Positions 8,259 to 17,570 are shown, counted from the first letter of the stretch. The stretch is DNA of 64,000 nt from JAKQHY01 sp034429475 (GCA_034429475.1 DAOUGD010000289.1:6233-70232); one strand, 5' to 3'. Translations and numbers: made by a program. Notes: a model not told the origin generated them from the letters alone.

Positions 8259-8855
8259 ATGAAAATTGACCTTTCGCCTTATCAGGTGCGCCCGTTGGAG
8301 GCGCGTGACATTCCCGCTGTGATGAGCGTGGATCGGCTGGCCTTTGCCGATCCATGGCCGGAATCGGCCTACATCCAGGAGCTTTACTTCAACCCCAACG
8401 CGCACTACTTCATTTTGCAGTTGATGCAGCCCTCTCACAAACGCTGGCAGTGGGGCAAGCGCGCGTCACGGGCCGATCACATCCTGGGGTTCACCGGGAT
8501 GCGCGTGGAAATGGGCAAAGGCCACATCAGCACGCTCGCCATCCGCCCGGAATGGCGCGGGCGCGGCCTGGGGGAGCTGCTCTTGCTCACGGCGCTCATC
8601 CAGGCCGTGGAAGACCAGGCGCATTCCGTCACCCTCGAAGTGCGCATCTCCAACCAGGTCGCGCAGGCGCTCTACACCAAATACGGCTTCACGACCATTT
8701 CGCGTCTCTACCAGTATTACAGCGACCACGAGGACGCCTACCTGATGCGCACCGGCCCCCTTGATCTGGACTACCAACGCTATCTGGGCGCGCAGTACCA
8801 CAAAATACTCAAACGCCTGCAACAACAAGCGCCGGAGTTTGAGGTAGTATCGTGA
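8259..8855 (+). CDS. rimI: ribosomal-protein-alanine N-acetyltransferase RimI family
   Basis: A GNAT acetyltransferase of about 198 residues. The acetyl-CoA loop is HISTLAIRPEWRGRGLGELLL, followed by TLEVRISNQVAQALYTKYGF, the RimI-type pattern. RimI acetylates the N-terminal alanine of ribosomal protein S18 and some other proteins. The tsaE-tsaB-rimI order is widespread in bacteria and supports the call. The insert LMQPSHKRWQWGKRASR, between strands, is longer than usual. ATG 8259 is preferred over GTG 8247, which has the poorer context. Confidence 0.85.
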   Translation: MKIDLSPYQVRPLEARDIPAVMSVDRLAFADPWPESAYIQELYFNPNAHYFILQLMQPSHKRWQWGKRASRADHILGFTGMRVEMGKGHISTLAIRPEWRGRGLGELLLLTALIQAVEDQAHSVTLEVRISNQVAQALYTKYGFTTISRLYQYYSDHEDAYLMRTGPLDLDYQRYLGAQYHKILKRLQQQAPEFEVVS

Positions 8856-8932
8856 TCAGAAATGAGAAATGAGTAATGAGAAATGAGTGCTCGTCACTCT
8901 TTACGCATTTCTCATTACTCATTACCCCTTTA
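8856..8932. repeat. mirrored 'aatgagtaatgag' repeat
   Basis: Tandem gaaatgagtaatgag units, a short centre (gctcgtcactctttacg), then catttctcattactcattac. The right arm ends just before the GAGAGGAG ribosome binding site of the next gene. Sister copies lie at 13812-13892 and 26497-26578. Confidence 0.88.
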
Positions 8933-8949
8933 CGAGAGGAGAACACTCT

Positions 8950-9567
8950 ATGAACCAAGATCGTCAGCAAGCCCTGGACGCCGTCCACGCGCAGATTCGC
9001 CGCTGTGAGCAGTGCCCGCTGCACATGGGACGCACGCACACCGTGCCGGGGATGGGGCCGTTGGATGCCATGTTGATGTTCATCGGCGAGGCACCCGGCT
9101 TCCACGAGGATCAGCAGGGCGTCCCCTTTGTCGGCGCGGCAGGGCAATTTCTGAGCGAGTTGTTGGACAAAGCCGGCATTGACCGGCGTAGCGTCTTCAT
9201 TACCAACGTCCTCAAATGTCGCCCGCCCGCCAACCGCGATCCGCTGCCGGAAGAGGTAGCAGCGTGCAAGAGCTATCTTGATCAGCAGATCGCCCTCGTC
9301 CGCCCACAGATCATTGTGACGCTGGGCCGGCACTCGATGGCGCACGCCTTCCCCGACGAGAAGATTTCCGCCGTTCACGGGCAGCCGCGCCGCGCTGAAG
9401 GCTGGGTGTATTTCCCGATGTTCCACCCCGCCGCCGCTCTACATCAACCGAGCCTGCGCGGGACGGTCGAAGCCGATTTTGCCCGATTGCGCGACTTGTT
9501 GGATGGTAAAATAATCCCCGATGAATACACGCCGCCGCCGCCGCTGGAACAACTTTCGTTATTCTGA
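8950..9567 (+). CDS. family-4 type uracil-DNA glycosylase (Fe-S)
   Basis: A 205-residue protein with the UDG motif GEAPGFHEDQQGVPFVGAAG, motif MFHPAAALHQPS, and four cysteines of the family-4 iron-sulfur cluster (CEQC near residue 16, LKCRPP, AACKSYL). The enzyme removes uracil from DNA to start base-excision repair. Start ATG 8950 follows GAGAGGAG with eight bases between. The gene follows rimI after a mirrored repeat. It is one of several DNA-repair-related genes in the window (helicase, FtsK-like operon), but no LexA-type box was noticed before it. Confidence 0.93.
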   Translation: MNQDRQQALDAVHAQIRRCEQCPLHMGRTHTVPGMGPLDAMLMFIGEAPGFHEDQQGVPFVGAAGQFLSELLDKAGIDRRSVFITNVLKCRPPANRDPLPEEVAACKSYLDQQIALVRPQIIVTLGRHSMAHAFPDEKISAVHGQPRRAEGWVYFPMFHPAAALHQPSLRGTVEADFARLRDLLDGKIIPDEYTPPPPLEQLSLF

Positions 9568-9579
9568 ATTGCCGGAAGT

Positions 9580-9611
9580 TTTTCACGCAAAGGCGCACAG
9601 ACGCGAAGAGT
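9580..9611. repeat. single arm of the 'acgcaaagacgc' repeat
   Basis: The stretch ttttcacgcaaaggcgcaca with gacgcgaag matches the left arm of the 8166-8238 element. The complementary arm is absent, so it is probably a decayed copy. Confidence 0.7.
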
Positions 9612-9630
9612 CTATGGGTTGGATTTGGAG

Positions 9631-11472
9631 ATGCTGAATTTCTTTAACGACTTTGCGCTCTGGCGCGAGACGTTCTGTGAGCGCAAAAAGCGGGGACTCT
9701 GGATGGCTTTCTTGATCGCCGCTCTGTGGTTAGCTTTCTGGCATGACGGGATCGCGGCGGATGACGGCGCTCCCCTGCCGCCCGGAACATTCGCCGGGCC
9801 ATGCGCCTCCTGGACACCGGTGAGTGATGGCGGATTTGGATTACCTGGTTCCCCTTACAATAGTGAAGAAGGCTTTGAAGTCGTTGAATTCGCCGGACAA
9901 CTGTACGTTGGTATGGAGGCGGACAACGCGCTGGGCGCGCGGCTCTGGCGCACGCGGGCGGGCGTCCGCGTTCCCACCGGGCAAGCGGACTGGGAAGAGG
10001 TAGCCGCCGTCAACGGGTTTCCGTTCAGCAACACCGTGTACGGCCAGAATGACCACATTGACAGCCTCGCCGTCTTCAACGGCGCGCTCTACGCCAGCAC
10101 GGCCAACCAGGGCGACCTGAAACTCGGCACGCTCATTTACAGCAGCACGACCGGCGCATCGGATTCGTGGACGCGGGTGATCACCCCCGGCTTTGGCGAC
10201 GTTCGCAACACTAATTTCAAGGACATGGCCGTGTTCACGGTGACGACCACCGCCTATCTTTGCGGCGGGACAAATAACGGGACAACCGGCACGCAAGTCT
10301 GGTGTACTACCAACGGCTTCACCTGGACGCAGCACAACCTCGGCGGCTTCGGCGATATCAGCAACACCTTGATTGCCTCGTCTGCCGTTTTCAGCAACGC
10401 GCTCTACTTCGGGACGTACAACGCGAATGGCGGGCAGGTGTGGCGGACGACCAATCTCATGACATGGACGCAGGTATTCACTTCATCCGACCGTCCGCGC
10501 GTGGAAATCGTGGGGGTTTTCAGCGGCGCGCTCACCATTGCGGCGGGCGCCAATGATGGGCGCGATGCTGACGACCCCACCCTCCGCCTCTACCGCAGCG
10601 CTGTCGGCGATCCCGGTTCATGGGATGAAGTTGGCCTCGATGTGGGACAAGACACCCATAACACCCGCACCATCGTGGATGGGGGGACGAGCTACAACGG
10701 GGCGCAGTACGTCGCCGTGATGAACGCCGCCACCGGCGTCGAAGTCTGGCGGACGACGAATGGCATAACCTGGACGCAGGCCAACGAGGATGGCTTTGGG
10801 GACGCGCACACCTTCGCCGCGCAACTGACGACGTTCAACGGCTATCTGTATGCCTGGACTTCCAATTACTATAGCGGTCAGCAAGTGTTGCGCACGGGCT
10901 GCCCCATCGCCCAGCCGCAGACGGTGACGGGAACCGGGCGACTGGATTTCTCCGGCGTGGGCGCAGTCATCACACTGACGGGTGGGACGGCAGACGTGAT
11001 CACCGTGAGCGTGCGCCCTGGCGCGTCGCCGACCACACAGACCGGTCTGCTGCCGCGCACGTATCACCTTGCCGTCGCGCCCGCCACCGCCACGTTCACG
11101 GCGGACATAACGCTGGCTTACACTCCCGAAGAATTAGCCGCCACCTCTGCCGATAGCAGCACGCTCTACCTCACCCGCTGGAACGGCGCGACCTGGGAAG
11201 CGTGCCCCCTCGCGCAGCGCGCCCGCGACCCGCTCTCGCACACCGTCACCTGCCGCGCCGTGACCGCGTTCTCCACCTGGGCCATCGCCGGGGATGGCGG
11301 CGCGCCCTCAGCCCTCGGCCCTCTTCCGCGCGTCATCTCCTGGTGGCCGGCCGAAATCATTCTGTTTTTGGCAGGGGTGGGGGGAATCATCTACTTGAGG
11401 TCGGCACGCTCGCACATGATAAAACGCAGACTATCGCAGGGGGCTGCCGGCCAACGGCAAAAATCAGCTTGA
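9631..11472 (+). CDS. exported, membrane-anchored protein with Asp-box-like repeats, unknown function
   Basis: About 613 residues. An N-terminal basic stretch (CERKKRG) and hydrophobic helix (WMAFLIAALWLAFW) act as a signal or anchor. The middle contains repeats ending in TTNGFTWTQ, TTNLMTWTQ and TTNGITWTQ, spaced 60-140 residues, resembling BNR/Asp-box or kelch-like beta-propeller blades. A beta-rich region follows (TWAIAGD), then a C-terminal helix (AEIILFLAGVGGIIYL) with a basic tail, which would anchor the protein with the propeller outside. The start is uncertain (ATG 9631, TTG 9619 or ATG 9703). No enzymatic motif was found. The convergent gene downstream is an unrelated AT-rich orphan. 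Confidence 0.75.
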   Translation: MLNFFNDFALWRETFCERKKRGLWMAFLIAALWLAFWHDGIAADDGAPLPPGTFAGPCASWTPVSDGGFGLPGSPYNSEEGFEVVEFAGQLYVGMEADNALGARLWRTRAGVRVPTGQADWEEVAAVNGFPFSNTVYGQNDHIDSLAVFNGALYASTANQGDLKLGTLIYSSTTGASDSWTRVITPGFGDVRNTNFKDMAVFTVTTTAYLCGGTNNGTTGTQVWCTTNGFTWTQHNLGGFGDISNTLIASSAVFSNALYFGTYNANGGQVWRTTNLMTWTQVFTSSDRPRVEIVGVFSGALTIAAGANDGRDADDPTLRLYRSAVGDPGSWDEVGLDVGQDTHNTRTIVDGGTSYNGAQYVAVMNAATGVEVWRTTNGITWTQANEDGFGDAHTFAAQLTTFNGYLYAWTSNYYSGQQVLRTGCPIAQPQTVTGTGRLDFSGVGAVITLTGGTADVITVSVRPGASPTTQTGLLPRTYHLAVAPATATFTADITLAYTPEELAATSADSSTLYLTRWNGATWEACPLAQRARDPLSHTVTCRAVTAFSTWAIAGDGGAPSALGPLPRVISWWPAEIILFLAGVGGIIYLRSARSHMIKRRLSQGAAGQRQKSA

Positions 11473-11656
11473 ATCTACGCTAGTCTGCGTCCAGATGATG
11501 GGATGTTCCGCTTCTAAGCAAAACACTATTTTGAAGCGATGGCGGGCGGCGGTCCACAGCGCCACAAGAGCAGACTCCACCGAACATACCCGGGCTTCCC
11601 AGAGCCACGTTGAAATTCGCAACTATGGGTGCTCGGATTCAGGCGGCTTATGCCTG

Positions 11657-12337
11657 TCATACAACCTCTCTAAAACGGGCCTTCCCGTTTTCAATCAATA
11701 CCGTGCCCTGCCCAGACATCTTCCAGAAAAAGTGCCGCCTCTTTTCCAGTTGTGGTATCCACAAGCACTGCTGTTTGAGGGTACTTTGCATTTTGATTTT
11801 ACCTAAAGTCAATAGTTGTTTCACTATCTCAGGAAAAATACTTGACCAGTCAACCTCTTGCCCTAGATAGAAACTATGTTGCTTAAGGATACAACTAAGC
11901 AGCTTACTGAGTAGGACATCCTCTACAGGTTTGATATAGAAAAAGCAATTGTCATGGATGTACACTTGATAAGCAATTCTGTCTTCGTGGTCTATAAAAA
12001 AGCTATTTCCCTCAAATCTAATCCCCAAGGCAGAACGTATATTGTCTGTCAACATATACTCGTTAGGAAAAGCGTCTTTATAGATGACTTGGATGGGTGA
12101 TGTTTCTTTGTACTCAACGTGTTGAAATAATGATGCTGTGTTTGTGTCACTTCCTAACAGCAAGATGTTGTCGTTGTATTCTCCATACATGGTCGAGTAC
12201 CAAATCATTTCCGAGTCACTAAATGCGGGTAGAATTACTCGCAAAGAGACACCTGCGCCACTCAGGGACGAATTATGGTAGCGAATTTCGGTCAATCGTT
12301 TATGTGACCACCAATCTTTTAGTTGTGGATCAATCAT
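11657..12337 (-). CDS. AT-rich orphan protein, unknown function
   Basis: A 226-residue soluble protein starting MIDPQLKDWWSHKRLTEIRY, with many aromatic residues and no recognised motif. A stretch DHEDRIAYQVYIHDNCFFYI suggests beta structure. The gene is clearly poorer in GC than its neighbours and stands alone between a plus-strand exported protein and the minus-strand transporter, so recent transfer is plausible. A GGAG lies about ten bases before the ATG. The 180 bases between it and the preceding gene end (11473-11656) show no feature I can support. Confidence 0.6.
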   Translation of the reverse strand: MIDPQLKDWWSHKRLTEIRYHNSSLSGAGVSLRVILPAFSDSEMIWYSTMYGEYNDNILLLGSDTNTASLFQHVEYKETSPIQVIYKDAFPNEYMLTDNIRSALGIRFEGNSFFIDHEDRIAYQVYIHDNCFFYIKPVEDVLLSKLLSCILKQHSFYLGQEVDWSSIFPEIVKQLLTLGKIKMQSTLKQQCLWIPQLEKRRHFFWKMSGQGTVLIENGKARFREVV

Positions 12338-12395
12338 GTGGTTTCTAGCTCCGGTTCAGAAACGCAGACGGCTCGCACCGCTCAACGTTAGTATG

Positions 12396-13802
12396 TCACG
12401 AACCCTTCCCCAACCGCGCCTGCTTCTGCACGTGGAGTGCCAGCACGTCGGCCTGCATCTGTGCCAGCCGCGCCCCACGCAACGGGAACCAGATGAGGAT
12501 GAGCGCGCCCAGCAGCATCGCGCAGCCGGGGATGAGGCCCACCAGCAGCTTGATGCCCCACAGCGCGCTTTCCGGCTGATTGAGGAAAATCTGCCCTCCA
12601 TTGGCTTCGCGCGTCACAAAGGCCGTCGCCTCCAGAATGAAGGGCATCAATGCCAGAGCGACGGACTGCGCGGGTTTGGTCAGCAGTGCGTTGACGCCGA
12701 AGAACGCGCCCTCGCGCCGGACGCCGGAACGCAGCTCGTCCTCGTCCGCCACCTGCGCGAAAAGCACGTTGGTCAGCGTCTGCGGGCCGGAGAGTCCAAA
12801 GCCGGCCAGCGCCAGGCACACGGGGATCAGCGCGTTGGGGACGACCATGATGGACAGCAACGCCACGCCCGCGACCAGCAGCAGCGCCTGCTGCGCGCCC
12901 ACCACGCCGAGCTTCCGCCGGATCAGCGTCGTCACCGGCACGCCGATGATGAGCGGCACGAACAGGCACGCGACGAGGAGCATCGAGCTGGTCTTCAGCA
13001 CGTAGTCGGCGGTGTAGAAGAGCGCGCCCAGAATCAGAGAGTTCATCAGGATGGACATGAAGTTCTGCGCCACCAGGATCAGGAAGGCGCGGCTGGTGAA
13101 CGTGTACTTGAGCGCGTCACGCAGGTTAAGCGGCTGGTCGCCCTGGTGGAACTCCGGTCGCTCGCGGACCCTGAGCGTGGTGATGATGATCATCGCCGCG
13201 CTGAAAATGCCCACCACTACCATCGAGACCTGCAAGGGCATAAACGAGGGCGCGACGCCCGCTTTGGGCCGAAACATATCGGGGATCAGAAAGCCCAAAA
13301 TCATCCCCAGCAGGCCAAAGAGGGACGACGAGATTTGCAGGCCGTTGCGCTCCGCGTCCGACTCGGTGACTTCCGGCAGCAGCGCGGAGTACGCCAGACC
13401 GATGATGGTGTAGGCGGTGTCGTAGAGCAACATCGCGCCCAGCATCCAGGCGAAGAGCGTACCCGATCCCGCCCCGCGCGGCGCGAACCACACGAGGATG
13501 AACGTCAGCGCGAGGAATGGCGCGGTATAGCGCATGTACGGGATGCGTCGCCCCAGCTTCGAGCGCGTGCTGTCGGTGATGTAGCCGAACAGCGGATCGT
13601 TGATCGCGTTCCAGATCGCGTAAATCGTCGAGGCCAGCGCGATCCACTTGGCCGTCAGCCCCAGATAGTCCTGGTAGAAAATCGGCAGCAGCGCGCCATA
13701 CGTCCCCGACACAAACGACGTCCCCAGCGCCGCAACGCCCCAGGTCACTTTGTAGCCCAGGCTCAAATGCGCCGGGCCGGTCTTGGGTGTGGATGTGGTC
13801 AT
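12396..13802 (-). CDS. GPH-type MFS sugar/cation symporter
   Basis: A 468-residue protein with about twelve hydrophobic helices. The N-terminal signature is IYAIWNAINDPLFGYITDST, followed by KLGRRIPYMRY, the hallmark of the glycoside-pentoside-hexuronide:cation symporters related to MelB. It would import a glycoside with Na+ or H+ across the inner membrane. The start ATG 13802 has AGGAGG seven bases upstream. It lies downstream of the YdjC-type deacetylase on the same strand across a mirrored repeat, so the two may share a carbohydrate role. The substrate is not predictable. Confidence 0.88.
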   Translation of the reverse strand: MTTSTPKTGPAHLSLGYKVTWGVAALGTSFVSGTYGALLPIFYQDYLGLTAKWIALASTIYAIWNAINDPLFGYITDSTRSKLGRRIPYMRYTAPFLALTFILVWFAPRGAGSGTLFAWMLGAMLLYDTAYTIIGLAYSALLPEVTESDAERNGLQISSSLFGLLGMILGFLIPDMFRPKAGVAPSFMPLQVSMVVVGIFSAAMIIITTLRVRERPEFHQGDQPLNLRDALKYTFTSRAFLILVAQNFMSILMNSLILGALFYTADYVLKTSSMLLVACLFVPLIIGVPVTTLIRRKLGVVGAQQALLLVAGVALLSIMVVPNALIPVCLALAGFGLSGPQTLTNVLFAQVADEDELRSGVRREGAFFGVNALLTKPAQSVALALMPFILEATAFVTREANGGQIFLNQPESALWGIKLLVGLIPGCAMLLGALILIWFPLRGARLAQMQADVLALHVQKQARLGKGS

Positions 13803-13811
13803 AATCGCCTC

Positions 13812-13892
13812 CTGGAAAAGGGAAATGAGTAACGGGAAATGAGTAATGAGTAACGAGCGCCCCGTTACTCATTACTCATTTCCCGTTACCTA
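13812..13892. repeat. mirrored 'aatgagtaacggg' repeat
   Basis: Copies of gaaatgagtaacggg and aatgagtaatgagtaacgag, a short centre, then cgttactcattactcatttc. Same family as 8856-8932 and 26497-26578, here between the deacetylase and the transporter. Confidence 0.88.
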
Positions 13893-13902
13893 CTTTCTGA
13901 TG

Positions 13903-14802
13903 TTAAAATTTTGCCCGCAGCAACTCCCGCAGCGCACGCCAGCCCACCAGATGGATGCCCTCGGCGCGCAGGTGATCGCGCAATTCTTCGCGCATGAATG
14001 TCTGGTATTCGGCGACGCGCACTTGCCAGCCGTCCGGCAGGATCGCGCGCAGCTCGGGCGTGTCGGCAGAGGGGTGGATAATCAGGTAGGTGAGGCCCGG
14101 CGCGAGCGCGGACAAACTCGCCTTCGTCCGTTCCAGGTGATTGTCGGGATGGTCGAAGGGCACAAAGGTCACTTTGTCGAACATCGGCAGCCCCCGCGCT
14201 TCCAGCGCCCGGATGTGTCCGAGCAATTCCCCCGCGACTGCCGGATCGAAACCCGGCGGGATTTGGCGCACCAGGAACGGTGGGATGCGGTGCTGCAAGG
14301 CCACCTCGATATAGCTTTCCAGGTAACCGGGGAAGAACGCTGTCCCCATGTGCGAGTCAATGTGCGTCACGTCAATGCCGGCGGCCAGGGCGCGCTCGAC
14401 CTGCGCCGTAATCTCTGCCCGCACCGCCGCCGGGGTCGCGTGTACCTGCGTCGCAGCGGTGGTGCTGTGCATAGCACCCCTCTCGTCCAGCAACCCCGAC
14501 GCGGGATCGCGGGTGGAGATGGCGCCCCACGCATAACCGCTGTTCCACTCGCTGTTGAGCGTGATGTGGACGCCCATGTCCACGATGTCGGGGTGCTCGC
14601 GGCAGAACTGCGCCGTCGCCGGGAACCAGGGGCAGGGCGTCATGGTGGACGCCGCCGAAATCACGCCGCCCGTCGCCAGATCGGCGTAGGCCGCCAGCGA
14701 GGCGTGACACATGCCGATGTCGTCGGTGTGGATGAGGACGACGCGGTCGGTATCCGCCAGCCCCAATGCGCGCAGCAACGGATTCGGAGAGAAGTCGCTC
14801 AT
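13903..14802 (-). CDS. ChbG/HpnK (YdjC) family carbohydrate deacetylase
   Basis: A 299-residue protein with the YdjC metal-site motifs HTDDIGMC, MGVHITLNSEW and THIDSHMG, in order. Members are metal-dependent deacetylases of N-acetylated sugars such as chitobiose or hopanoid-linked GlcNAc. The ATG at 14802 overlaps the proC stop by four bases (ATGA), so translation is coupled. The transporter downstream suggests a sugar-use role. Its neighbour proC is a proline-pathway gene, so the pairing may be only positional. Confidence 0.87.
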   Translation of the reverse strand: MSDFSPNPLLRALGLADTDRVVLIHTDDIGMCHASLAAYADLATGGVISAASTMTPCPWFPATAQFCREHPDIVDMGVHITLNSEWNSGYAWGAISTRDPASGLLDERGAMHSTTAATQVHATPAAVRAEITAQVERALAAGIDVTHIDSHMGTAFFPGYLESYIEVALQHRIPPFLVRQIPPGFDPAVAGELLGHIRALEARGLPMFDKVTFVPFDHPDNHLERTKASLSALAPGLTYLIIHPSADTPELRAILPDGWQVRVAEYQTFMREELRDHLRAEGIHLVGWRALRELLRAKF

Positions 14803-15623
14803 CGGTCGTCCTCCTTGCCGCTGCCCAACTGCGCGGAGCGGACGTAAGCCGCCCAAATCGCCCGCGAGAGCACGGTGCGGAAGCCGCCCTTGTCCAGGTG
14901 ATACATCGCCTCGGCGGTCGTGCCGCCCGGCGACGTGACCTGGTTGCGCAGCGCGGCCAGGTGCAGCTCGGACTGGCTCGCAAAGTTGGCCGAGCCGATG
15001 ACAGTCTGGAAGACCAGCTTCTCCGCGATGCGGCGGGAGAAGCCCAGGTGAACGCCGGCGTCCACCATCGCTTCCATAAAGAGGTAGACGTAGGCCGGGC
15101 CGGTGCCGGAAAGCGCCGTCGCCATATCCAGGTAGTGTTCGTCGTCCACAAAGACTTCCTCACCCAACGCCTTGAGAATGGTAAGGGCGTGGGCGCGCTG
15201 CATGTCCGTGACGGCGGCGGTCGCCGTCCACACGGTGATGCCCTGCCCGATCTGCGCGGGCGTGTTGGGCATCGCGCGGATGACGCTCTCGGCCTCCAAT
15301 CCCTGGCGGATGGTCCTAATGGGCACACCAGCAGCAATCGAAAACACCAGCGCGTCCGGGCGCACGTGGCCGCGAAGTTCGGCCAGCACTTTGCCAATCA
15401 CCTGCGGTTTGACGGACAGGAACACGATGTCGGCTTCCTGCACGGCCGGCGCGTTTTGCGGCGTCGTGCGGATGTGGTAGCGCTCGGCCAGCACTTCCAG
15501 GCGCTCCTCCCAGGGGTCAGAGGCGATGAGGTTGTGCGGGTCAATGAGGGATTGCCGCAGCAGCCCCTTCATCAACGCCTCGCCCATCGTGCCGGAACCA
15601 ATAACGGCAATTACGGGTAACAT
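14799..15623 (-). CDS. proC: pyrroline-5-carboxylate reductase
   Basis: A 274-residue NAD(P)H enzyme starting MLPVIAVIGSGTMGEALMKG (Rossmann loop GSGTMG), with VKPQVIGKVL and MPNTPAQIGQGITVW, and the C-terminal ProC signature running from SGTGPAYVYLFMEAMVDAG to SPGGTTAEAM. It catalyses the last step of proline synthesis in the cytoplasm. The ATG follows GAGGATTATCATT. It is the first gene of a minus-strand run with the deacetylase and possibly the transporter. Confidence 0.96.
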   Translation of the reverse strand: MLPVIAVIGSGTMGEALMKGLLRQSLIDPHNLIASDPWEERLEVLAERYHIRTTPQNAPAVQEADIVFLSVKPQVIGKVLAELRGHVRPDALVFSIAAGVPIRTIRQGLEAESVIRAMPNTPAQIGQGITVWTATAAVTDMQRAHALTILKALGEEVFVDDEHYLDMATALSGTGPAYVYLFMEAMVDAGVHLGFSRRIAEKLVFQTVIGSANFASQSELHLAALRNQVTSPGGTTAEAMYHLDKGGFRTVLSRAIWAAYVRSAQLGSGKEDDR

Positions 15624-15677
15624 AATGATAATCCTCCTGATTAAGGTAATGAGTAAGAGGGAACCCGAAATCGGGAA

Positions 15678-16208
15678 TCAGAAAACACTCGTACTCACAA
15701 ACACGATATAAACGTCGGGCGTGGTCATATCTATTATGATCGTTTGGTGGGAGTGATCTTTGCGTCCAGTACAACTCTCAAGATGTTCAGCCTGATCCGG
15801 GGTCCACCAGTCGGTAGTCCCGACGGATGATGGTAACTGTTCGGGTTCTATGTCCTTCAGGGGTTCCTGACACAATGTACTTTCCAAAAATTCATTCAAC
15901 TCATCAGCACTCATGGAGAAACGTACTTTGGTAAAGAGTTCCTGAAGTCCCGTCGAGTAGGTATAAATGTCGTATGCGCTTGGGGGAAATTCTATCTCTA
16001 CATTGCTTTCGATCCAAGAAAGTGCATCGCCATCCGGCAGAGAAGGATAATACCCCCTGGAAGTAAAAGGTTCATAGTCTTTTAGCTGCCATTTAAGCCA
16101 CGCGGTCGCTGCAAGGCAGCTCAATAGTATGATAAGCGCAAATGCGCCTAACCATTGCCCACAGCCCCATCTTTTGCGTTTAGTAACACCAGGAATGTCG
16201 TAAATCAT
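15678..16208 (-). CDS. membrane-anchored orphan protein downstream of an S41 protease
   Basis: A 176-residue protein. A basic N-terminus (TKRKRWGCGQW) precedes one transmembrane helix (LGAFALIILLSCLAATAWLKW), so the remaining 130 residues should be outside the cytoplasm. The soluble part is acidic with SMSADELNEFLES and two Cys (STLCQEP, ESCTGRK) that could form a disulfide. It starts six bases after the S41 protease stop, so it is probably in the same operon and might be its substrate, inhibitor or partner (inference). No family was recognised. Confidence 0.65.
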   Translation of the reverse strand: MIYDIPGVTKRKRWGCGQWLGAFALIILLSCLAATAWLKWQLKDYEPFTSRGYYPSLPDGDALSWIESNVEIEFPPSAYDIYTYSTGLQELFTKVRFSMSADELNEFLESTLCQEPLKDIEPEQLPSSVGTTDWWTPDQAEHLESCTGRKDHSHQTIIIDMTTPDVYIVFVSTSVF

Positions 16209-16214
16209 TACGCG

Positions 16215-17570
16215 CTATTTTTGCAACCACTGGAGTGCCGCCGCGATGTGCGGGTCGTTGGTTTCGTCGAAATCTTCCCAGGCGTCGGGGATGATCTCGT
16301 CGGGCTGCACGCCCTGGCCTTCCCAGCGGGTTCCGCTGGGCGGGACGAAGGTCTCTTCAGCCAGCCACAGCCGCGAGCCGTCTTCCAGGTCGTAGGAGAA
16401 GAGGGTCTCGACGTTGCCGGCGGTCGGCTCACCCACCAGGTACGCGCGCCCCACGTCTTGCAAGGCACCGCTGAGGACTTCGGCAAAACTCTCGGTGTAC
16501 GGCCCGACGAGGATCACCAGGGGAATCGTCTGCGTTTCCTCGATGGGGTCAGCCTCGATGGAAACGGGGTCTTGTTTGCCGCCGCGCTGATAGAAATCTC
16601 CCACCTTCCCGGCGGTGAACAGCGAGAGCAGGTCATACAGCTGGGAGTCTATCCCCCCGCCGTTGACGCGCAAGTCAACGATCAGGCCGACCAGCGGGCC
16701 TTCCGCCCACATAGCGGTCAACACCTGGCGGGTGCGGGGGCCGATAGTCTCATCCCAAAGGGTGGGAATCAGCACGTAACCCACGTCGCCATTGGCCCCA
16801 GAAATCCGTCGGTGCGCGATGGGCGCCTGCGCTTGAATCCGCGCGCGTTCCACGGTGACGGTGCGTTCACCATCACCGGGAGAGACCACGCGCAATTCCA
16901 CGGTGGTTCCCACCTCATCCTGGAGCAAGTCCAGGTTGTCGTAGCCGTCGGCGTCGCAGCACGTGGGGACGCCGTCTATGGCGAGGATGCAGTCGTGGGC
17001 GCGGAGTCCGGCGGCTTCGGCGGGGCTGCCCGGCATGGGATAGAGGATCACGCCGTAGTCGGCGTCCTCCGGCACCGCAATGGAAACGCCGATCCCCACG
17101 TAGTCGAGCGTGCCGCTCACCGCGGCCTCTTCCTCGGCCACCTCCTCCGGCGTGAGAAAGCCCGAATGGTCGTCGTTTAGCCGCTCGATCATCTCGGCCA
17201 TCAACTGCCAGAAGGTTTCGTCGTCGGGGGCGGCGGTCACCAGGGGCGCAAATTCGTCCTGGATAGCGTCCCAATCCATGCCGTTGTAGTCCGGGTAAAG
17301 ATAATTGCGGTCAACGGCGCGCCAGACGCGCTTAAAGACCCGCTGGTGGCGTTCCAACATTTCCGGCGACGGCGTCGCGGGCGGGGTGTCCGTCACAAAG
17401 GCGGGCGTCATCTCCGGCGCAACGGTCGCCAGCGGCGTCACCGTGGGTGGGATCGGCGTGGGGGTGGGAAATAACGTCTGGCACGCCAGCGAGAACAAAA
17501 GAAGCAAGAGGCAAGAAGCAAGAAGGGGCTTGGATTTTGGATTTTGGATTTTGGATCTTGACCGGATCAT
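16215..17570 (-). CDS. S41-family peptidase, lipoprotein
   Basis: About 451 residues from the chosen ATG at 17570. A lipobox (LLLFSLACQ) follows a hydrophobic run, so it should be a lipid-anchored exported protein. A PDZ-like domain (GVGIGVSIAV, GSPAEAAGLRAHDCILAIDG) precedes the S41 catalytic domain, with the probable nucleophile Ser in VGPYTESFAEVLSGAL, then LVGEPTAGNVET. The Lys of CtpA-type Ser/Lys dyads is not obvious, so it fits the tricorn-like branch better. Residues KIQNPKSK before the hydrophobic segment are encoded by a repeat (17525-17562). An in-frame ATG at 17642 would add 24 residues. Upstream lies the CapA-like gene in the same direction. Confidence 0.85.
   Translation of the reverse strand: MIRSRSKIQNPKSKPLLASCLLLLLFSLACQTLFPTPTPIPPTVTPLATVAPEMTPAFVTDTPPATPSPEMLERHQRVFKRVWRAVDRNYLYPDYNGMDWDAIQDEFAPLVTAAPDDETFWQLMAEMIERLNDDHSGFLTPEEVAEEEAAVSGTLDYVGIGVSIAVPEDADYGVILYPMPGSPAEAAGLRAHDCILAIDGVPTCCDADGYDNLDLLQDEVGTTVELRVVSPGDGERTVTVERARIQAQAPIAHRRISGANGDVGYVLIPTLWDETIGPRTRQVLTAMWAEGPLVGLIVDLRVNGGGIDSQLYDLLSLFTAGKVGDFYQRGGKQDPVSIEADPIEETQTIPLVILVGPYTESFAEVLSGALQDVGRAYLVGEPTAGNVETLFSYDLEDGSRLWLAEETFVPPSGTRWEGQGVQPDEIIPDAWEDFDETNDPHIAAALQWLQK
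17525..17562. repeat. 'ttggattttggat' heptamer repeat in a signal-peptide region
   Basis: Three near-perfect copies of ggattttggatttt. It overlaps the first codons of the S41 peptidase and encodes KIQNPKSK in the minus direction. Confidence 0.82.

Noticed and set aside
11495..11806. Small plus-strand frame upstream of the orphan gene
   Set aside because: Largely overlaps the minus-strand orphan and lacks a ribosome binding site.
12336..13832. 498-codon plus-strand frame opposite the sugar transporter
   Set aside because: Low-complexity Gln/Arg/His-rich translation; the minus strand encodes a clear transporter.
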